The translations under genes and the position numbers were made by a program. Below are positions 32,815 through 42,608 of a stretch of 64,000 bases of DNA, piece after piece. The DNA lies in assembly GCF_019655335.1 (NCBI RefSeq), contig NZ_BPFD01000012.1, positions 1 to 64,000 on the forward strand. The letters run 5' to 3'. The notes under the pieces were generated by a model. It saw only the letters and a program-made list of their open reading frames with translations, had not been told where the DNA came from and searched no databases. Positions within the stretch are counted from its first letter, which is position 1; each line of letters begins with the position of its first letter. This stretch comes from Shewanella hafniensis (GTDB lineage Bacteria; Pseudomonadota; Gammaproteobacteria; Enterobacterales; Shewanellaceae).

Positions 32815-34560
32815 TTACATCCGCTCTAAGGTTTCGATACCGAGTAGATTTAGGCCTTTTTGTAACGTACGGGCCGTCAATTGTGCGAGTAATAAACGGC
32901 TATTCTTTTGCGCGTCGTTATCGGCGGCAAGTACGGGGCAGGCTTCGTAGAAGCTTGAGAAAGCACCCGCTAATTCATACAGGTAAGCACACAATACGTG
33001 CGGTTGACCTTTATCGACAACGCGACTGAGGATCTCACCGAACTGTGCTAATTTGTTACCGAGATCTTTCTCTTTTTCATGCTCAAGCACGATTCTTGCT
33101 TGGCTCAAATCCAGATCAGTTACACGCTTGAAGATGCCCGCAACACGGGTGTAAGCGTACAGCAGGTAAGGCGCGGTATTGCCTTCGAAGCTGAGCATTT
33201 GTTCAAAGCTGAAAATGTAATCGCTGGTACGGTTTTTCGACAAATCAGCATATTTAACGGCACTGATCCCAACGACACGGGCGATTTCAGCCAGCGTGTT
33301 CTCATCCATATCTGGATTTTTGCTGCGAACGAGTTCTAGTGCGCGCACGTTTGCTTCTTCTAACAGGTCGACTAACTTAACGACGCCGCCGCTACGGGTT
33401 TTGAATGGACGGCCATCTTCGCCGTTCATCGTGCCAAAACCTAAGTGTTCCAATGACATATCTTCACGAACAAATTTAGCCAGCTTGGCTAGGCTAAAGA
33501 CTTGTTGGAAATGCAGTGCCTGACGTAGGTCAACAAAATACAGGACGCGATCGGCTTTTAACACGTTCGAGCGGTAGCGCATTGCCGCCAGATCTGAGGT
33601 GGCATACAAGTAGCCGCCATCGGCTTTTTGGATGATAACAGGCAGTGGCTCACCTTCTTTGTTGCGGAAGGCTTCTTGGAATACGACTTTGGCACCGTTG
33701 CTTTCGGTTAATAAACCTTGGGCATCTAAATCTTTAACCACTTGCTCGAGATCGGCGTTATAGGCACTTTCACCGTGCACGTCGGCGCGGGTCAGGCTCA
33801 CACCTAAACGGGCGTAGACTTCATGGCAGTGGCTCAACGAAATGTCGTTAAATTCGCGCCACAGTTTGTTGCAGTATTCGTCGCCAGATTGCAGTTCAAC
33901 CACTAATTGACGAGCGCGGGTGGCGAATTCTGCTGATTCGTCGAAACGCAGTTTAGCAGCGCGGTAAAAGTTTTCTAAATCAGACAGTTCAAGTTGAGCT
34001 TCTTCGCCATTTTTGGCGCGTAGCTCTTCCATATAGGCCAGCAACATACCAAATTGTGTGCCCCAGTCGCCCACATGGTTTTGACGGATAACCTTATGGC
34101 CCAAAAACTCCAGCGCACGTACCACACTGTCGCCAATGATGGTTGAACGTAGGTGACCTACGTGCATTTCTTTGGCGAGGTTGGGCGAAGAGTAATCGAC
34201 AACAACGGTTTGCGGTGTCGGTAATTTAATACCTAAATGCTCATCGTTGACGGCATTTTGTAGTTGATCCGCTAAGGCGCTGTCGTTGATAAAAAAGTTG
34301 ATAAAGCCTGGACCTGCAATTTCTACCTTAGCCACATAAGCCGACGTCGGTAAGGTATCGATGATCAGTTGGGCTAATTCACGTGGATTCTTGCCCGCGA
34401 CCTTGGTCAGCATCATGGCTAAGTTGGTTGCCAAGTCGCCATGGCTCTTATCCTTGGTTCGATCTACCTGAATGCGCGCTTCAAAGTCAGCAGGCACAAT
34501 ACCTTGTTGTTTAAAGGATTCTAGAGTTTGTTCAAGTAATGATTGGATATGTGATTTCAT
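32815..34560 (-). CDS. argS: Arginyl-tRNA synthetase
   Basis: Class I synthetase charging tRNA-Arg, 581 residues (E. coli 577). The N-terminal Add-1 domain (1-100) precedes the catalytic site with the HIGH motif [12 protein letters not shown] (about 130-141), then [18 protein letters not shown] and [24 protein letters not shown], and the DALR anticodon-binding domain to the end ([34 protein letters not shown]). It is followed at 3 bp by ftsN on the same strand and preceded by priA. Confidence 0.97.
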   Translation of the reverse strand: MKSHIQSLLEQTLESFKQQGIVPADFEARIQVDRTKDKSHGDLATNLAMMLTKVAGKNPRELAQLIIDTLPTSAYVAKVEIAGPGFINFFINDSALADQLQNAVNDEHLGIKLPTPQTVVVDYSSPNLAKEMHVGHLRSTIIGDSVVRALEFLGHKVIRQNHVGDWGTQFGMLLAYMEELRAKNGEEAQLELSDLENFYRAAKLRFDESAEFATRARQLVVELQSGDEYCNKLWREFNDISLSHCHEVYARLGVSLTRADVHGESAYNADLEQVVKDLDAQGLLTESNGAKVVFQEAFRNKEGEPLPVIIQKADGGYLYATSDLAAMRYRSNVLKADRVLYFVDLRQALHFQQVFSLAKLAKFVREDMSLEHLGFGTMNGEDGRPFKTRSGGVVKLVDLLEEANVRALELVRSKNPDMDENTLAEIARVVGISAVKYADLSKNRTSDYIFSFEQMLSFEGNTAPYLLYAYTRVAGIFKRVTDLDLSQARIVLEHEKEKDLGNKLAQFGEILSRVVDKGQPHVLCAYLYELAGAFSSFYEACPVLAADNDAQKNSRLLLAQLTARTLQKGLNLLGIETLERM

Positions 34561-34694
34561 GGGTTCTAATCGGCACTAACTTTAAGAGTGAATACAGGGA
34601 ATAACCGCATATTTTAGCCGCTTGTGGTTAACAATTGCTATCTTCCCGATGATTTTTTATCAAATGGCGCTTAAATACTTATCAAATACTCGAC

Positions 34695-36890
34695 TCAGAG
34701 GAGATCCTGCGGATCTCTGTCTAAGCTCCATCGGCAGCGTTTAGCTTCGAGCAGTTGTTCTACAAGCGGATGAATACGTTCAAACTCTTGCTGCAAACGG
34801 TTGCGGTTTTTAGCTTGGAATAGCAGTTGGCGACGGAACTTGCCGGCTTTTTTATCTAAAGGTGCAGGCATAGGGCCAATCACCTCAAATTCTTTATCTT
34901 GCGGCAAGAGCGCGGCGAAGGCGTTGAGAAAGTTATCGGCATCACTGGCTAAATGCGCTTCGGCGCGTACCAACACCATGTGCCATGCTGGCGGCAGCAG
35001 TGCTTGTTGACGCTCTTTTAATTGGCTGCGGGCAAACTCGCCATAACCACGGTGCAGTAAATCCCGCAAAATGGGATTGTCGCTCTGGTGAGTTTGCAAT
35101 AATACCGTGCCGGGTTTACTGGCGCGGCCCGCACGCCCGGCGACTTGGGTATAGAGTTGCCCAAAACGCTCGGGCGCGCGAAAATCGGCGCTAAATAAGG
35201 CGCCATCGACATCGAGTAGCCCAACAAGCGTCACATCAGGAAAGTGATGACCTTTAGCTAGCATTTGCGTGCCGACGAGGATTTTATATTCGCCCTTATG
35301 AATAGCGTTTAAGTGGGTTTCTAATGAGCCTTTCAAGCGAGTGGTATCGCGGTCGATGCGCACGACTGGATGTTTCGGAAACTCCTGTTGCAGCGCCTCG
35401 GCCAGTTGTTCAGTGCCTATACCTTGCCCCATCAGCATAGTGCTACCGCATTTATGGCATTGCTTAGGGATAGCGTATTGATTGCCACAATGATGGCAGC
35501 AAATTTCGCCAAGAGATTGATGCACAGTGAAAAACGCATCGCAGCGGTCGCACTCGTGTAAGTGCCCACACTCGTGGCAAAGCAGGGCGGGTGCAAAGCC
35601 GCGGCGATTGAGAAACAGTAACACTTGGTTGCCTGCGTCTAAATGCAGACGGATTTCGTTCAGCAGCGGCACCGACATGCCTGCTTTTAACGGCATATTT
35701 TTAATGTCGATAATGCCTTGACGCACTTTTTTAGCAACGCCCGCGCGCTCACCCAATTGCAAATGATGGTAACGGCCACTTAAAGCATTTTGTAGACTTT
35801 CGAGTGAGGGGGTTGCCGTGCCTAATATCACCGGAATCGATTCCAGATGGCCACGCATGACTGCCAAGTCGCGGGCGTGATAACCGACGCCTTCCTGTTG
35901 TTTGAAGCTGCTGTCGTGCTCCTCATCGAGTATGATAATGCCGGGATAGGCCATAGGCGTGAACAAGGCTGAGCGGGTGCCGATAATGATGGCGGCCTGA
36001 CCACAGCGGGCTTGGCGCCAAGCTTCGAGTCTCTGATTGTCGGTTAACCCTGAATGTAAAATCGCGACATTGACTTTGAAACGGCGCTTAAAGCGATTGA
36101 TGGTTTGGGGCGTTAAACCGATTTCAGGCACTAAAATTAATGCTTGCTTGCCTTGCTTAAGGACTTCTTCGAGCACCGCCAAATAGACTTCCGTTTTACC
36201 CGAACCGGTAATGCCTTCTAATAAAGTACAGTGATATCCTTGTTGCAGATTTAAAGTGGCAACGGCGACGGCTTGTTCTTTATTGAGTTTATGTGGCGTT
36301 TCGTCCATTTCGAGTGAGGTGCGCCAGTCGAGGTTAAGCTCGGCGACTTTCTCATGACGTGCCACCCAGCCTTTATCTTCTAGGGCTTTCAGTGCCGTTT
36401 TACTGATGTCTAAGCTGATCACTTCTTCTTGGGTTAAGCTGGCGGTTTTGAGTAACTCGAGTAGTTTTTTCTGTGCGGGTGCGCGTTTAACTGCTTCTGG
36501 CGCAATATTTTGGCCTATTTCAGTTAATTGCCAGAATTGAATCTTTTGTGGCGCGGCATTGAGCCCTTTGCGAAGGGCGACTGGTAAGGCTTGGGTTAGC
36601 ATCTGCCCTTGGCTGCAAAAATAGTATCTCGCGGCCCAAAGAGTTAATTTATAAAGTGATTCAGGCAGCAAAGGTTCATCGTCGATAAACTCAAGTACAG
36701 ACTTAATCTGTTTAGGCGCTAAGCTGCAAGACTCAGTGATACCTGTGACTAATCCAATTAATTGTTGACGACCGAAGGGGACTTTAACGCGCACGCCTAT
36801 CTGCGGTGTACTAGGATAAGTTTCGGGTACGCGGTAACTAAAGGTTTGCCGCATAGGCACAGGTAACGCAACTTCGACAAACAATGACAT
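34695..36890 (-). CDS. priA: Primosomal replication helicase PriA
   Basis: Superfamily 2 3'-5' helicase that reloads the replisome at stalled forks; 731 residues (E. coli 732). I start at ATG 36890 (MSLFVEVALPVPMRQTFSY); the longer frame starts with TTG. It has an N-terminal DNA-binding domain (FEVALP..TFSYRVP), Walker A GITGSGKTEVYL, DEEHDSSFKQQEG motif II, and two zinc-binding Cys clusters (CHECGHLHECDRCDAFF and CCHHCGNQYAIPKQCHKCG). Motif V/VI segments LVGTQMLAKGHHFPDV and QVAGRAGRASKPG are present. It is divergent from the FimV-like gene and 134 bp upstream of argS on the same strand. Confidence 0.97.
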   Translation of the reverse strand: MSLFVEVALPVPMRQTFSYRVPETYPSTPQIGVRVKVPFGRQQLIGLVTGITESCSLAPKQIKSVLEFIDDEPLLPESLYKLTLWAARYYFCSQGQMLTQALPVALRKGLNAAPQKIQFWQLTEIGQNIAPEAVKRAPAQKKLLELLKTASLTQEEVISLDISKTALKALEDKGWVARHEKVAELNLDWRTSLEMDETPHKLNKEQAVAVATLNLQQGYHCTLLEGITGSGKTEVYLAVLEEVLKQGKQALILVPEIGLTPQTINRFKRRFKVNVAILHSGLTDNQRLEAWRQARCGQAAIIIGTRSALFTPMAYPGIIILDEEHDSSFKQQEGVGYHARDLAVMRGHLESIPVILGTATPSLESLQNALSGRYHHLQLGERAGVAKKVRQGIIDIKNMPLKAGMSVPLLNEIRLHLDAGNQVLLFLNRRGFAPALLCHECGHLHECDRCDAFFTVHQSLGEICCHHCGNQYAIPKQCHKCGSTMLMGQGIGTEQLAEALQQEFPKHPVVRIDRDTTRLKGSLETHLNAIHKGEYKILVGTQMLAKGHHFPDVTLVGLLDVDGALFSADFRAPERFGQLYTQVAGRAGRASKPGTVLLQTHQSDNPILRDLLHRGYGEFARSQLKERQQALLPPAWHMVLVRAEAHLASDADNFLNAFAALLPQDKEFEVIGPMPAPLDKKAGKFRRQLLFQAKNRNRLQQEFERIHPLVEQLLEAKRCRWSLDRDPQDLL

Positions 36891-36992
36891 ATGCAGGCAA
36901 GTCTTAGGCAATAATGTGGTTTAGTGTACTCAGCGCGGCTGGCTAGGGCTAGCCCTAATGATGGTTTACCAAGGATAGTTGAGAGTAAATAA

Positions 36993-38063
36993 ATGGCTAA
37001 TAGAGTGAAATCATTAGGTCTACTCGCGTTAGTGTGTAGCGCACCGAGCATGGCACAAGTCTCCCATGTGAGTGTTAATAGCCGCATGTTTGAATTAGGC
37101 GGTTATCCCAAACTCAGGGTGAATGTGATTGCGGACAATCAAGACATGTCGCGCTTAGAGTTTGTGGTGCAGCAAGCTGGCGGCGAAGAAAAGTTAATGG
37201 TTGAGGAGCTTAATCGCTTTTTAGTTTTGCTCACAGGTGTTGAAGATGTAAAGGATGACAAAGCTAAACTCTTAGTGAGGGAGTATCGACTCGACCGATG
37301 GTACGAGGTCAAAAGTATCAATCTATTTGGCGAGGCTAAGCCAACATCGGCTGCGCTATCTATGAGCGCGGCATCGGGCAGTAAAAATACGACGACAGCG
37401 CTGGTGCAAAAGCGTGCGGATAAAGTGAACGTTCAACCTGTAAAAGTGGCCGCAGAATCCACATCAGTGGTGGGTGCTAAGACCGCGACGGTTATTACGG
37501 CTGCAAATATTCATGTCGATACTCATGTAAATACTCATGTAAATACTAAGCCCACAGTGCCAGCGGCTGAAGTTGTGACTGGCTTTAAATTTCCTGAAGC
37601 AGCGGATGAGCAAAATACCCAGGTTGCCGAGGTAAAGGCTGTCGCCAAAAACTCTGAACCTGTTGCCGTTAAAGCAACGTCTGCTGAAACTGTGATGCCT
37701 GAGCCTGTTATGTCTGAAGTCGTAGTCACTGAAGCAGTTAAGACAACAAATAGTGAACTCAAAGTGAATGCCGCTGAAACGTCCCCAACCGCTTCGCAGA
37801 CACCTGAACATTGCCAGTTAACTTATCTTGCAGGTGAGACCTTGTGGCGAATCGCCAATCGCTATGCCAACGATTGGGACGTGAGTGTTTATGGCGCTAT
37901 GCTGGCGATCTATGAGGCGAATCCTGCGGCGTTCTCAAAAAATAAAATCAACGCACTCAAGAGTAATGCGGCTCTGTCCTGTCCTTCGAAAATGATTTTG
38001 GCACAGTATGCTAACGCCAAAGAGGCGCAGGCGATGTTTGAAGCTAAAGAGGCGGGAAAATGA
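36993..38063 (+). CDS. FimV-like protein with C-terminal LysM-type motif
   Basis: A 356-residue exported protein: signal peptide (MANRVKSLGLLALVCSAPSMA), an N-terminal FimV-like domain (about 22-105, VSHVSVNSRMFELGGYPKLRVNV), a long low-complexity linker rich in Ala, Val, Thr and Glu (about 110-270, with a VDTHVNTHVNT repeat at 174-184), and a C-terminal FimV LysM segment (YLAGETLWRIANRYANDWDVSV, YEANPAAF). FimV/HubP proteins bind peptidoglycan and organise poles or pilus machinery, and an MSHA pilus locus lies 2.4 kb away. It is shorter than HubP (no large cytoplasmic TPR part). It diverges from priA. Confidence 0.78.
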   Translation: MANRVKSLGLLALVCSAPSMAQVSHVSVNSRMFELGGYPKLRVNVIADNQDMSRLEFVVQQAGGEEKLMVEELNRFLVLLTGVEDVKDDKAKLLVREYRLDRWYEVKSINLFGEAKPTSAALSMSAASGSKNTTTALVQKRADKVNVQPVKVAAESTSVVGAKTATVITAANIHVDTHVNTHVNTKPTVPAAEVVTGFKFPEAADEQNTQVAEVKAVAKNSEPVAVKATSAETVMPEPVMSEVVVTEAVKTTNSELKVNAAETSPTASQTPEHCQLTYLAGETLWRIANRYANDWDVSVYGAMLAIYEANPAAFSKNKINALKSNAALSCPSKMILAQYANAKEAQAMFEAKEAGK

Positions 38064-38182
38064 AGCGGCGAACTAAAGTCAAAATAGACGCAGGTTAACC
38101 GCCAAACGCTCAGATAATCTACTTGTATCCCTTGTGGGTATGCTGTACCATTCTGCGCCCTAAACATATTGTTATTAACATG

Positions 38183-38219
38183 CATGTGGTGTCCGACTAC
38201 GGGTTGGAAGAGCGACATG
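38183..38219 (+). promoter_or_regulatory. Candidate L31 autoregulatory leader hairpin upstream of rpmE
   Basis: CATGT (38183-38187) can pair with ACATG (38215-38219); alternatively TGTC (38190-38193) pairs with GACA. Inside, CCGAC (38193-38197) pairs with GTTGG (38203-38207) around TACGG. The element lies 26 nt before the rpmE start. Leader RNAs controlling rpmE by L31 binding are known in gammaproteobacteria; match to that family is unverified. Confidence 0.4.
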
Positions 38220-38244
38220 GCCTTACACTTTTGAGGTAACCCCA

Positions 38245-38457
38245 ATGAAACCAGGTATCCACCCAACATACGCTATCATCACTGCAAACTGTACTTGTGG
38301 TAACGTTATCAAAGTAAACTCTACTGCTGGTAAAGATCTGCATTTAGACGTATGTGGTGCTTGTCACCCATTCTACACTGGTACACAAAAAGTTGTTGAT
38401 ACTGGCGGTCGTATCGACAAATTCAACAAGCGCTTCGCAGTGCTTGCAAAGAAATAA
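38245..38457 (+). CDS. rpmE: 50S ribosomal protein L31, zinc-binding type
   Basis: A 70-residue ribosomal protein beginning [20 protein letters not shown], with Cys16 and Cys18 and C37-GAC-40 forming the zinc ribbon of the C+ form (as opposed to the zinc-free YkgM type). [19 protein letters not shown] is the family signature. GAGG is 7 nt upstream. It ends in a clear terminator (38479-38503). rpmE is next to priA in E. coli; here the FimV-like gene lies between. Confidence 0.97.
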   Translation: MKPGIHPTYAIITANCTCGNVIKVNSTAGKDLHLDVCGACHPFYTGTQKVVDTGGRIDKFNKRFAVLAKK

Positions 38458-38478
38458 TTGCGATTGCAATGTTTCTAG

Positions 38479-38503
38479 AAAAGGCGCCTATGGCGCCTTT
38501 TTG
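38479..38503 (+). terminator. Intrinsic terminator of rpmE
   Basis: AAAAGGCGCC (38479-38488) pairs with GGCGCCTTTT (38492-38501) around TAT and T's follow. Confidence 0.92.
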
Positions 38504-38991
38504 CTTTCTGTCATTTGCTGGACTGCTTTATTTACGCCTATCTTAATACTTATGTTAAATCCCATCTGGTACGACTTCACTCAATTAATCGTCAACTTAC
38601 TGAGTATTGCGAGTTCAAGTATGTAATTCGACTTATTTATAGCAATTATCTATAAGATAAATATGCTAGCCGTCATATATTGTAATTTAACCAACATTTT
38701 TGAGATTAACTCGCTACAACTAGCGCTATAACTACAAAATATATGTTTGTTTCCTACAAAAAATATTAAGAAATGCAGCTTTATTATAGGAGATAAGTTT
38801 ATAAAACTAAGCTTAGAGGTGATATTTGCAGGCTAAAGTGAAATTTCTGAATCTCTTATTTAAAAATCCCCCTTATTGGCGTATCTTACCCCGACCAGCC
38901 AGACTATTAACATCACCCTTTGGTGAGACTAGATGTGTGTTGGTAGGCCTTACTCTCATAAATTATAAATGTCGCATTTCAGGATTTTAAA
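38504..38991. other. AT-rich intergenic region between rpmE and the malic enzyme gene
   Basis: No convincing gene is seen. A 24-codon frame (38551-38625) has no ribosome site and looks accidental. Near the malic enzyme, TATAAA at 38963-38968 may be a promoter -10 element. A small CACC-CTTT-GGTG hairpin lies near 38915-38926. The rest is AT-rich. Confidence 0.45.
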
Positions 38992-40236
38992 ATGTCAGAT
39001 ATTCGTCAACAAGCACTCGATTATCATGAATTTCCAATACCAGGCAAAACCGCAGTTTGCCTTACCAAACCTGCCGAAACGAGTCACGATCTCGCTCTAG
39101 CTTATAGCCCTGGTGTGGCTGAGCCTGTGCGTGAAATCGCGGCTAATCCTGACAATGCGTATCGTTATACCAATAAAGGTAATACGGTTGCCGTGATTAC
39201 CAATGGTACGGCGATCTTAGGTTTAGGCAATTTAGGCCCCTTGGCTTCTAAACCTGTGATGGAAGGCAAAGCATTATTATTCAAGCATTTTGCAAATATC
39301 GATTCGACAGATATTGAGATCACCCACAATACGCCTGAAGAATTTATCAATACAGTTGCTGCGATTGCTGACACTTTTGGTGGTATCAATCTTGAAGATA
39401 TTAAAGCGCCAGAATGCTTTGTTATCGAACGTGAATTGATTGCCCGTTGTAAAGTACCAGTATTCCATGACGATCAACACGGCACCGCAATTGTGACCGC
39501 GGCGGGTATGATTAACGCGCTGGAAATTCAAGGCAAGTTGATCAGCGACGCGACTTTTGTGTGTATGGGCGCAGGTGCGGCAGCCATTGCTTGTATGACT
39601 ATGCTGGTCAAGTGTGGTGCGAATCGCGCTAACATTTATATGTTAGACACTAAAGGTGTGATTCATTCTGGCCGTACGGATCTTAATGAATATAAAGCGC
39701 TATTTGCGAATGATACTGACAAACGCACGCTTCTTGATGTTATTAAAGGCGCAGACGTGTTTTTAGGTCTATCTGGTCCTGACGTGATAGGTGCAGAAGA
39801 AGTTGCGTTGATGGCCGATAAGCCAGTAATTTTTGCCTGTTCTAATCCCGATCCTGAAATCAAACCGGCACTGGCTCACGCAACGCGCAGCGATTTGATC
39901 ATGGGTACCGGTCGCAGCGATTATCCAAACCAAGTGAATAACGTATTGTGTTTCCCGTTTATTTTCCGTGGCGCCTTGGATGTACGTGCGTCATGCATTA
40001 ACGATGAGATGAAAATCGCCGCGGTTCATGCCATTGCTGCACTGGCAAAAGAGCCTGTGCCTGCGAGTGTGTTGAAGGCTTATCCTAATGTGAGTTCACT
40101 GAGTTTTGGTCCTGAATACGTGCTGCCAAAACCTATGGACCCACGTTTATTGCCTAATGTTGCCCGTGCGGTTGCTCAGGCGGCTATCGACTCTGGTGTT
40201 GCTGCTATCCCTACTTTACCTCAATACGCCGACTAG
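38992..40236 (+). CDS. Malate dehydrogenase (oxaloacetate-decarboxylating), MaeB-like without PTA domain
   Basis: Malic enzyme converting malate to pyruvate, CO2 and NAD(P)H; 414 residues, i.e. the catalytic module alone (E. coli MaeB is about 759 with a phosphotransacetylase-like tail, absent here). Motifs include LALAYSPGVAEPVREI, the YTNKGNTVAVITNGTAILGLG nucleotide site, KPVMEGKALLFKHFANIDS (catalytic Lys), APECFVIE, PVFHDDQHGTA (metal Asp) and GAGAAAIACM. Cofactor (NAD or NADP) cannot be told from sequence. Single gene, terminated at 40259-40286. Confidence 0.93.
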   Translation: MSDIRQQALDYHEFPIPGKTAVCLTKPAETSHDLALAYSPGVAEPVREIAANPDNAYRYTNKGNTVAVITNGTAILGLGNLGPLASKPVMEGKALLFKHFANIDSTDIEITHNTPEEFINTVAAIADTFGGINLEDIKAPECFVIERELIARCKVPVFHDDQHGTAIVTAAGMINALEIQGKLISDATFVCMGAGAAAIACMTMLVKCGANRANIYMLDTKGVIHSGRTDLNEYKALFANDTDKRTLLDVIKGADVFLGLSGPDVIGAEEVALMADKPVIFACSNPDPEIKPALAHATRSDLIMGTGRSDYPNQVNNVLCFPFIFRGALDVRASCINDEMKIAAVHAIAALAKEPVPASVLKAYPNVSSLSFGPEYVLPKPMDPRLLPNVARAVAQAAIDSGVAAIPTLPQYAD

Positions 40237-40258
40237 GCTAAAAGTGGTAAAAACATCG

Positions 40259-40286
40259 AAAAGAGGCTAATGAGCCTCTTTTTTGT
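40259..40286 (+). terminator. Intrinsic terminator of the malic enzyme gene
   Basis: AAAAGAGGCT (40259-40268) pairs with AGCCTCTTTT (40273-40282) around AATG, with T's to 40284. Confidence 0.9.
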
Positions 40287-40421
40287 TTTTAAGTGGACAT
40301 TAAAGTCACAGCGTCTTGGTTGCCTTTTAGGTTATGCTACTGAATAATCAACGGACAACTTTGTTGTACTACTGTTAAAATCGCACAAATAATTATAATA
40401 ATCCTGCAGGATAGCGGATAG

Positions 40422-42365
40422 ATGAAATTCACCCGAATGTTAACTACAAAATTAACCAGCTTTTGGTTAATGTCATTAGCCGCTATCGCCTTCGTCTTTT
40501 TGCTGAGCGCTATGATGAGTTTCGTGCAGCTGACCTATAAATTTCAGCAGCAGAAAGTCGCCGAACTCGAAACTATGTTAGTGGACCAATATCAACACCA
40601 ACCCGATTGGGATTTGGAAGCTTGGCTGCCGCCCATGCTACTTGCCTACAATGCTGTTGATTTTCGGCTGACCTTGAAAGATGAAGTGATCTTTGCCTAT
40701 GAAGGCAATCTGACTACGCAAAATGCCATGGTGTATGACCATGTGTTAGAACCTAAATCTGGCCTGCGTATGCAGCTGACCTTAACCCAACCCTTCGAGC
40801 ATTACACTTTTAGTTGGTATGAAATCCTCATCCTGTTGGTCGGTGTGTTAGCTGTGGCTGCCTTGGTGCGTTTTGGCTATTTATGGTTTTCCCAACAGTT
40901 GGATGGCATTGAAGAATTAGCCTTACGCAGCCGATTGATTTTGCAAGGTAAGCACGAGCAAGCACTCGCGACCCCCGGAAATGGCAAGCCAAGGCTGATT
41001 AACCGCGCTTTGACTAAGTTGTTAGAAGAATTACAAGACGCACAAAAAGAGCGCGGTCGTTTTGACAAGTTCATTCGTTCTAATACCTTTCTCGATGCGG
41101 AAACGCGCATTGGTAATCGGCTCTTTTTGAATAACCGTCTCGACGCCCTTAGTCATAATCAGGCGATGCTCGCCCATGGGGTGATTTATTTATTAGAGAT
41201 GGATGATCTGGATTTATTGCAGCAATCCCAAGGTGAAGCGGTAACTAAAGAGTTATTAAATTCGACCGTCAACGCGATAAGCCAATTGCTGCAAACCCAA
41301 GCTAACAGTATTTTTGCCCGTCGTTCTCACAATCAATTTGCCATAGTCGTGCCGCAAATCTCGTTAATCGAAGCGGACCAATTCGCCAGTAAGTTGCTTA
41401 AGATATGTTTGAGCCAGCCTTTACCCGAAGTCGACAATAGCGATAACTTTTTCCACCTCGGATGCGCTTATTTTACCGCAGGCGATAATGCGGCGCAGTT
41501 AATTGAAGAAGCCGATATGGCTTTGAGGGCGGCACAATTACAGGGCAATAGTAATTGGTTTATGTACGACAAAGGCGCAATTGATGAAGAGTTTGCTAAA
41601 GGCTCAGTACGTTGGCGCAGCTTTTTAGAAAATGCGTTAGTGCAAAGGCGATTCTTCCCCTTTAGCCAGCCTATAATCGATTCTGATGGTAATGAGCATC
41701 ATAAAGAAATATTTACTCGGGCGCGGGATAATCAAGGAGCGTTAATTCGTGCCACACTGTTTATTCCAATGGCGAATAAATGTGGTTTAATGCCGCAGGT
41801 CGAACGGCAAATTATTGAGCGGGTATTGTTGTTACTGTCGAATGAATTAGTGGGCGGCGTATCGAATACTCAAACAAATAAAAAACCAGCGTCACAGATA
41901 TACAGTATTAATCTGAGTTTGGATTCGCTAATGAGTCGAGCTTTTACCCAATGGCTAAAAACGACGCTGTTAGAATATCGCCATCTGACCACGCGACTGA
42001 TTTTCGAAGTGTCGGAAGATATCGTGATTCAACATCAAGAAAAGTTGCAGCCTAAATTAGATATGATCCGTAAAATGGGCGCGAGATTATGTGTTGATCA
42101 TGTGGGTCAGCAGGTCGTTGGCACTTACTATATCCGTGAATGTCATTTTGATTTAATTAAGCTACATAGATCGATTGTACGGCATATTCATTTACGCCCA
42201 GAAAACCAATTATTCATCCGTAGCTTGATTGGCGGTTTGTATCGAACGGAAGTGCAAGTCTGTGCCGAGGGGGTCGAAGTCTTCGAAGAATGGCAGACAC
42301 TGCAAATCCTTGGTGTTGGCGCAGCGCAGGGAATGTATTTCAGTGAACCCATAGAGGCCAAGTAA
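40422..42365 (+). CDS. mshH: MshH/CsrD-like degenerate GGDEF-EAL membrane protein
   Basis: A 647-residue membrane protein (E. coli CsrD 646): N-terminal helices (about 12-35 and 135-155) around a periplasmic part, a HAMP-like segment, a GGDEF domain in which the active motif is replaced (HNQF in RRSHNQFAIVV) and an EAL domain whose EAL is EIF (KEIFTRARDN). Without the catalytic residues it should bind rather than make c-di-GMP. CsrD directs decay of CsrB/C RNAs with RNase E and IIA-Glc. In Vibrio and Shewanella the homologue heads the MSHA locus, hence mshH. It is separated from mshI by 243 bp with nested inverted repeats, so it is probably a separate transcript. Confidence 0.9.
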   Translation: MKFTRMLTTKLTSFWLMSLAAIAFVFLLSAMMSFVQLTYKFQQQKVAELETMLVDQYQHQPDWDLEAWLPPMLLAYNAVDFRLTLKDEVIFAYEGNLTTQNAMVYDHVLEPKSGLRMQLTLTQPFEHYTFSWYEILILLVGVLAVAALVRFGYLWFSQQLDGIEELALRSRLILQGKHEQALATPGNGKPRLINRALTKLLEELQDAQKERGRFDKFIRSNTFLDAETRIGNRLFLNNRLDALSHNQAMLAHGVIYLLEMDDLDLLQQSQGEAVTKELLNSTVNAISQLLQTQANSIFARRSHNQFAIVVPQISLIEADQFASKLLKICLSQPLPEVDNSDNFFHLGCAYFTAGDNAAQLIEEADMALRAAQLQGNSNWFMYDKGAIDEEFAKGSVRWRSFLENALVQRRFFPFSQPIIDSDGNEHHKEIFTRARDNQGALIRATLFIPMANKCGLMPQVERQIIERVLLLLSNELVGGVSNTQTNKKPASQIYSINLSLDSLMSRAFTQWLKTTLLEYRHLTTRLIFEVSEDIVIQHQEKLQPKLDMIRKMGARLCVDHVGQQVVGTYYIRECHFDLIKLHRSIVRHIHLRPENQLFIRSLIGGLYRTEVQVCAEGVEVFEEWQTLQILGVGAAQGMYFSEPIEAK

Positions 42366-42402
42366 GGCAAGTGTGGTATTTGGGTTAATGTCGTCTTATA
42401 AG

Positions 42403-42453
42403 GCAAATAGATCCTATTATTCACGTATTTATCTATAAAATACGAGTATTTGC
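42403..42453. repeat. Nested inverted repeats upstream of mshI
   Basis: Outer arms GCAAATA (42403-42409) and TATTTGC (42447-42453) enclose CGTATTT (42424-42430) and AAATACG (42438-42444). They lie between mshH and mshI, 155-205 bp before mshI, and may be an operator or a leader fold controlling the main msh operon. Confidence 0.45.
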
Positions 42454-42608
42454 AGCTAAACTATCCTGTGCCAAAATAATGACGTTTGCTGTTTAAATTA
42501 GCGATAAAGCAAGTCAGAGGGCAAGGAACACTGGAGAGTGGAGTGACAGGACGTTTAAGCATAAGAGACTACTCACGCTTTTAAATTCAGTTGGTTACAG
42601 GCATCTTT

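Noticed and set aside
38354..38626. Plus-strand frame of 90 codons after rpmE
   Set aside because: Starts inside rpmE in another frame and runs through the rpmE terminator; no ribosome site.
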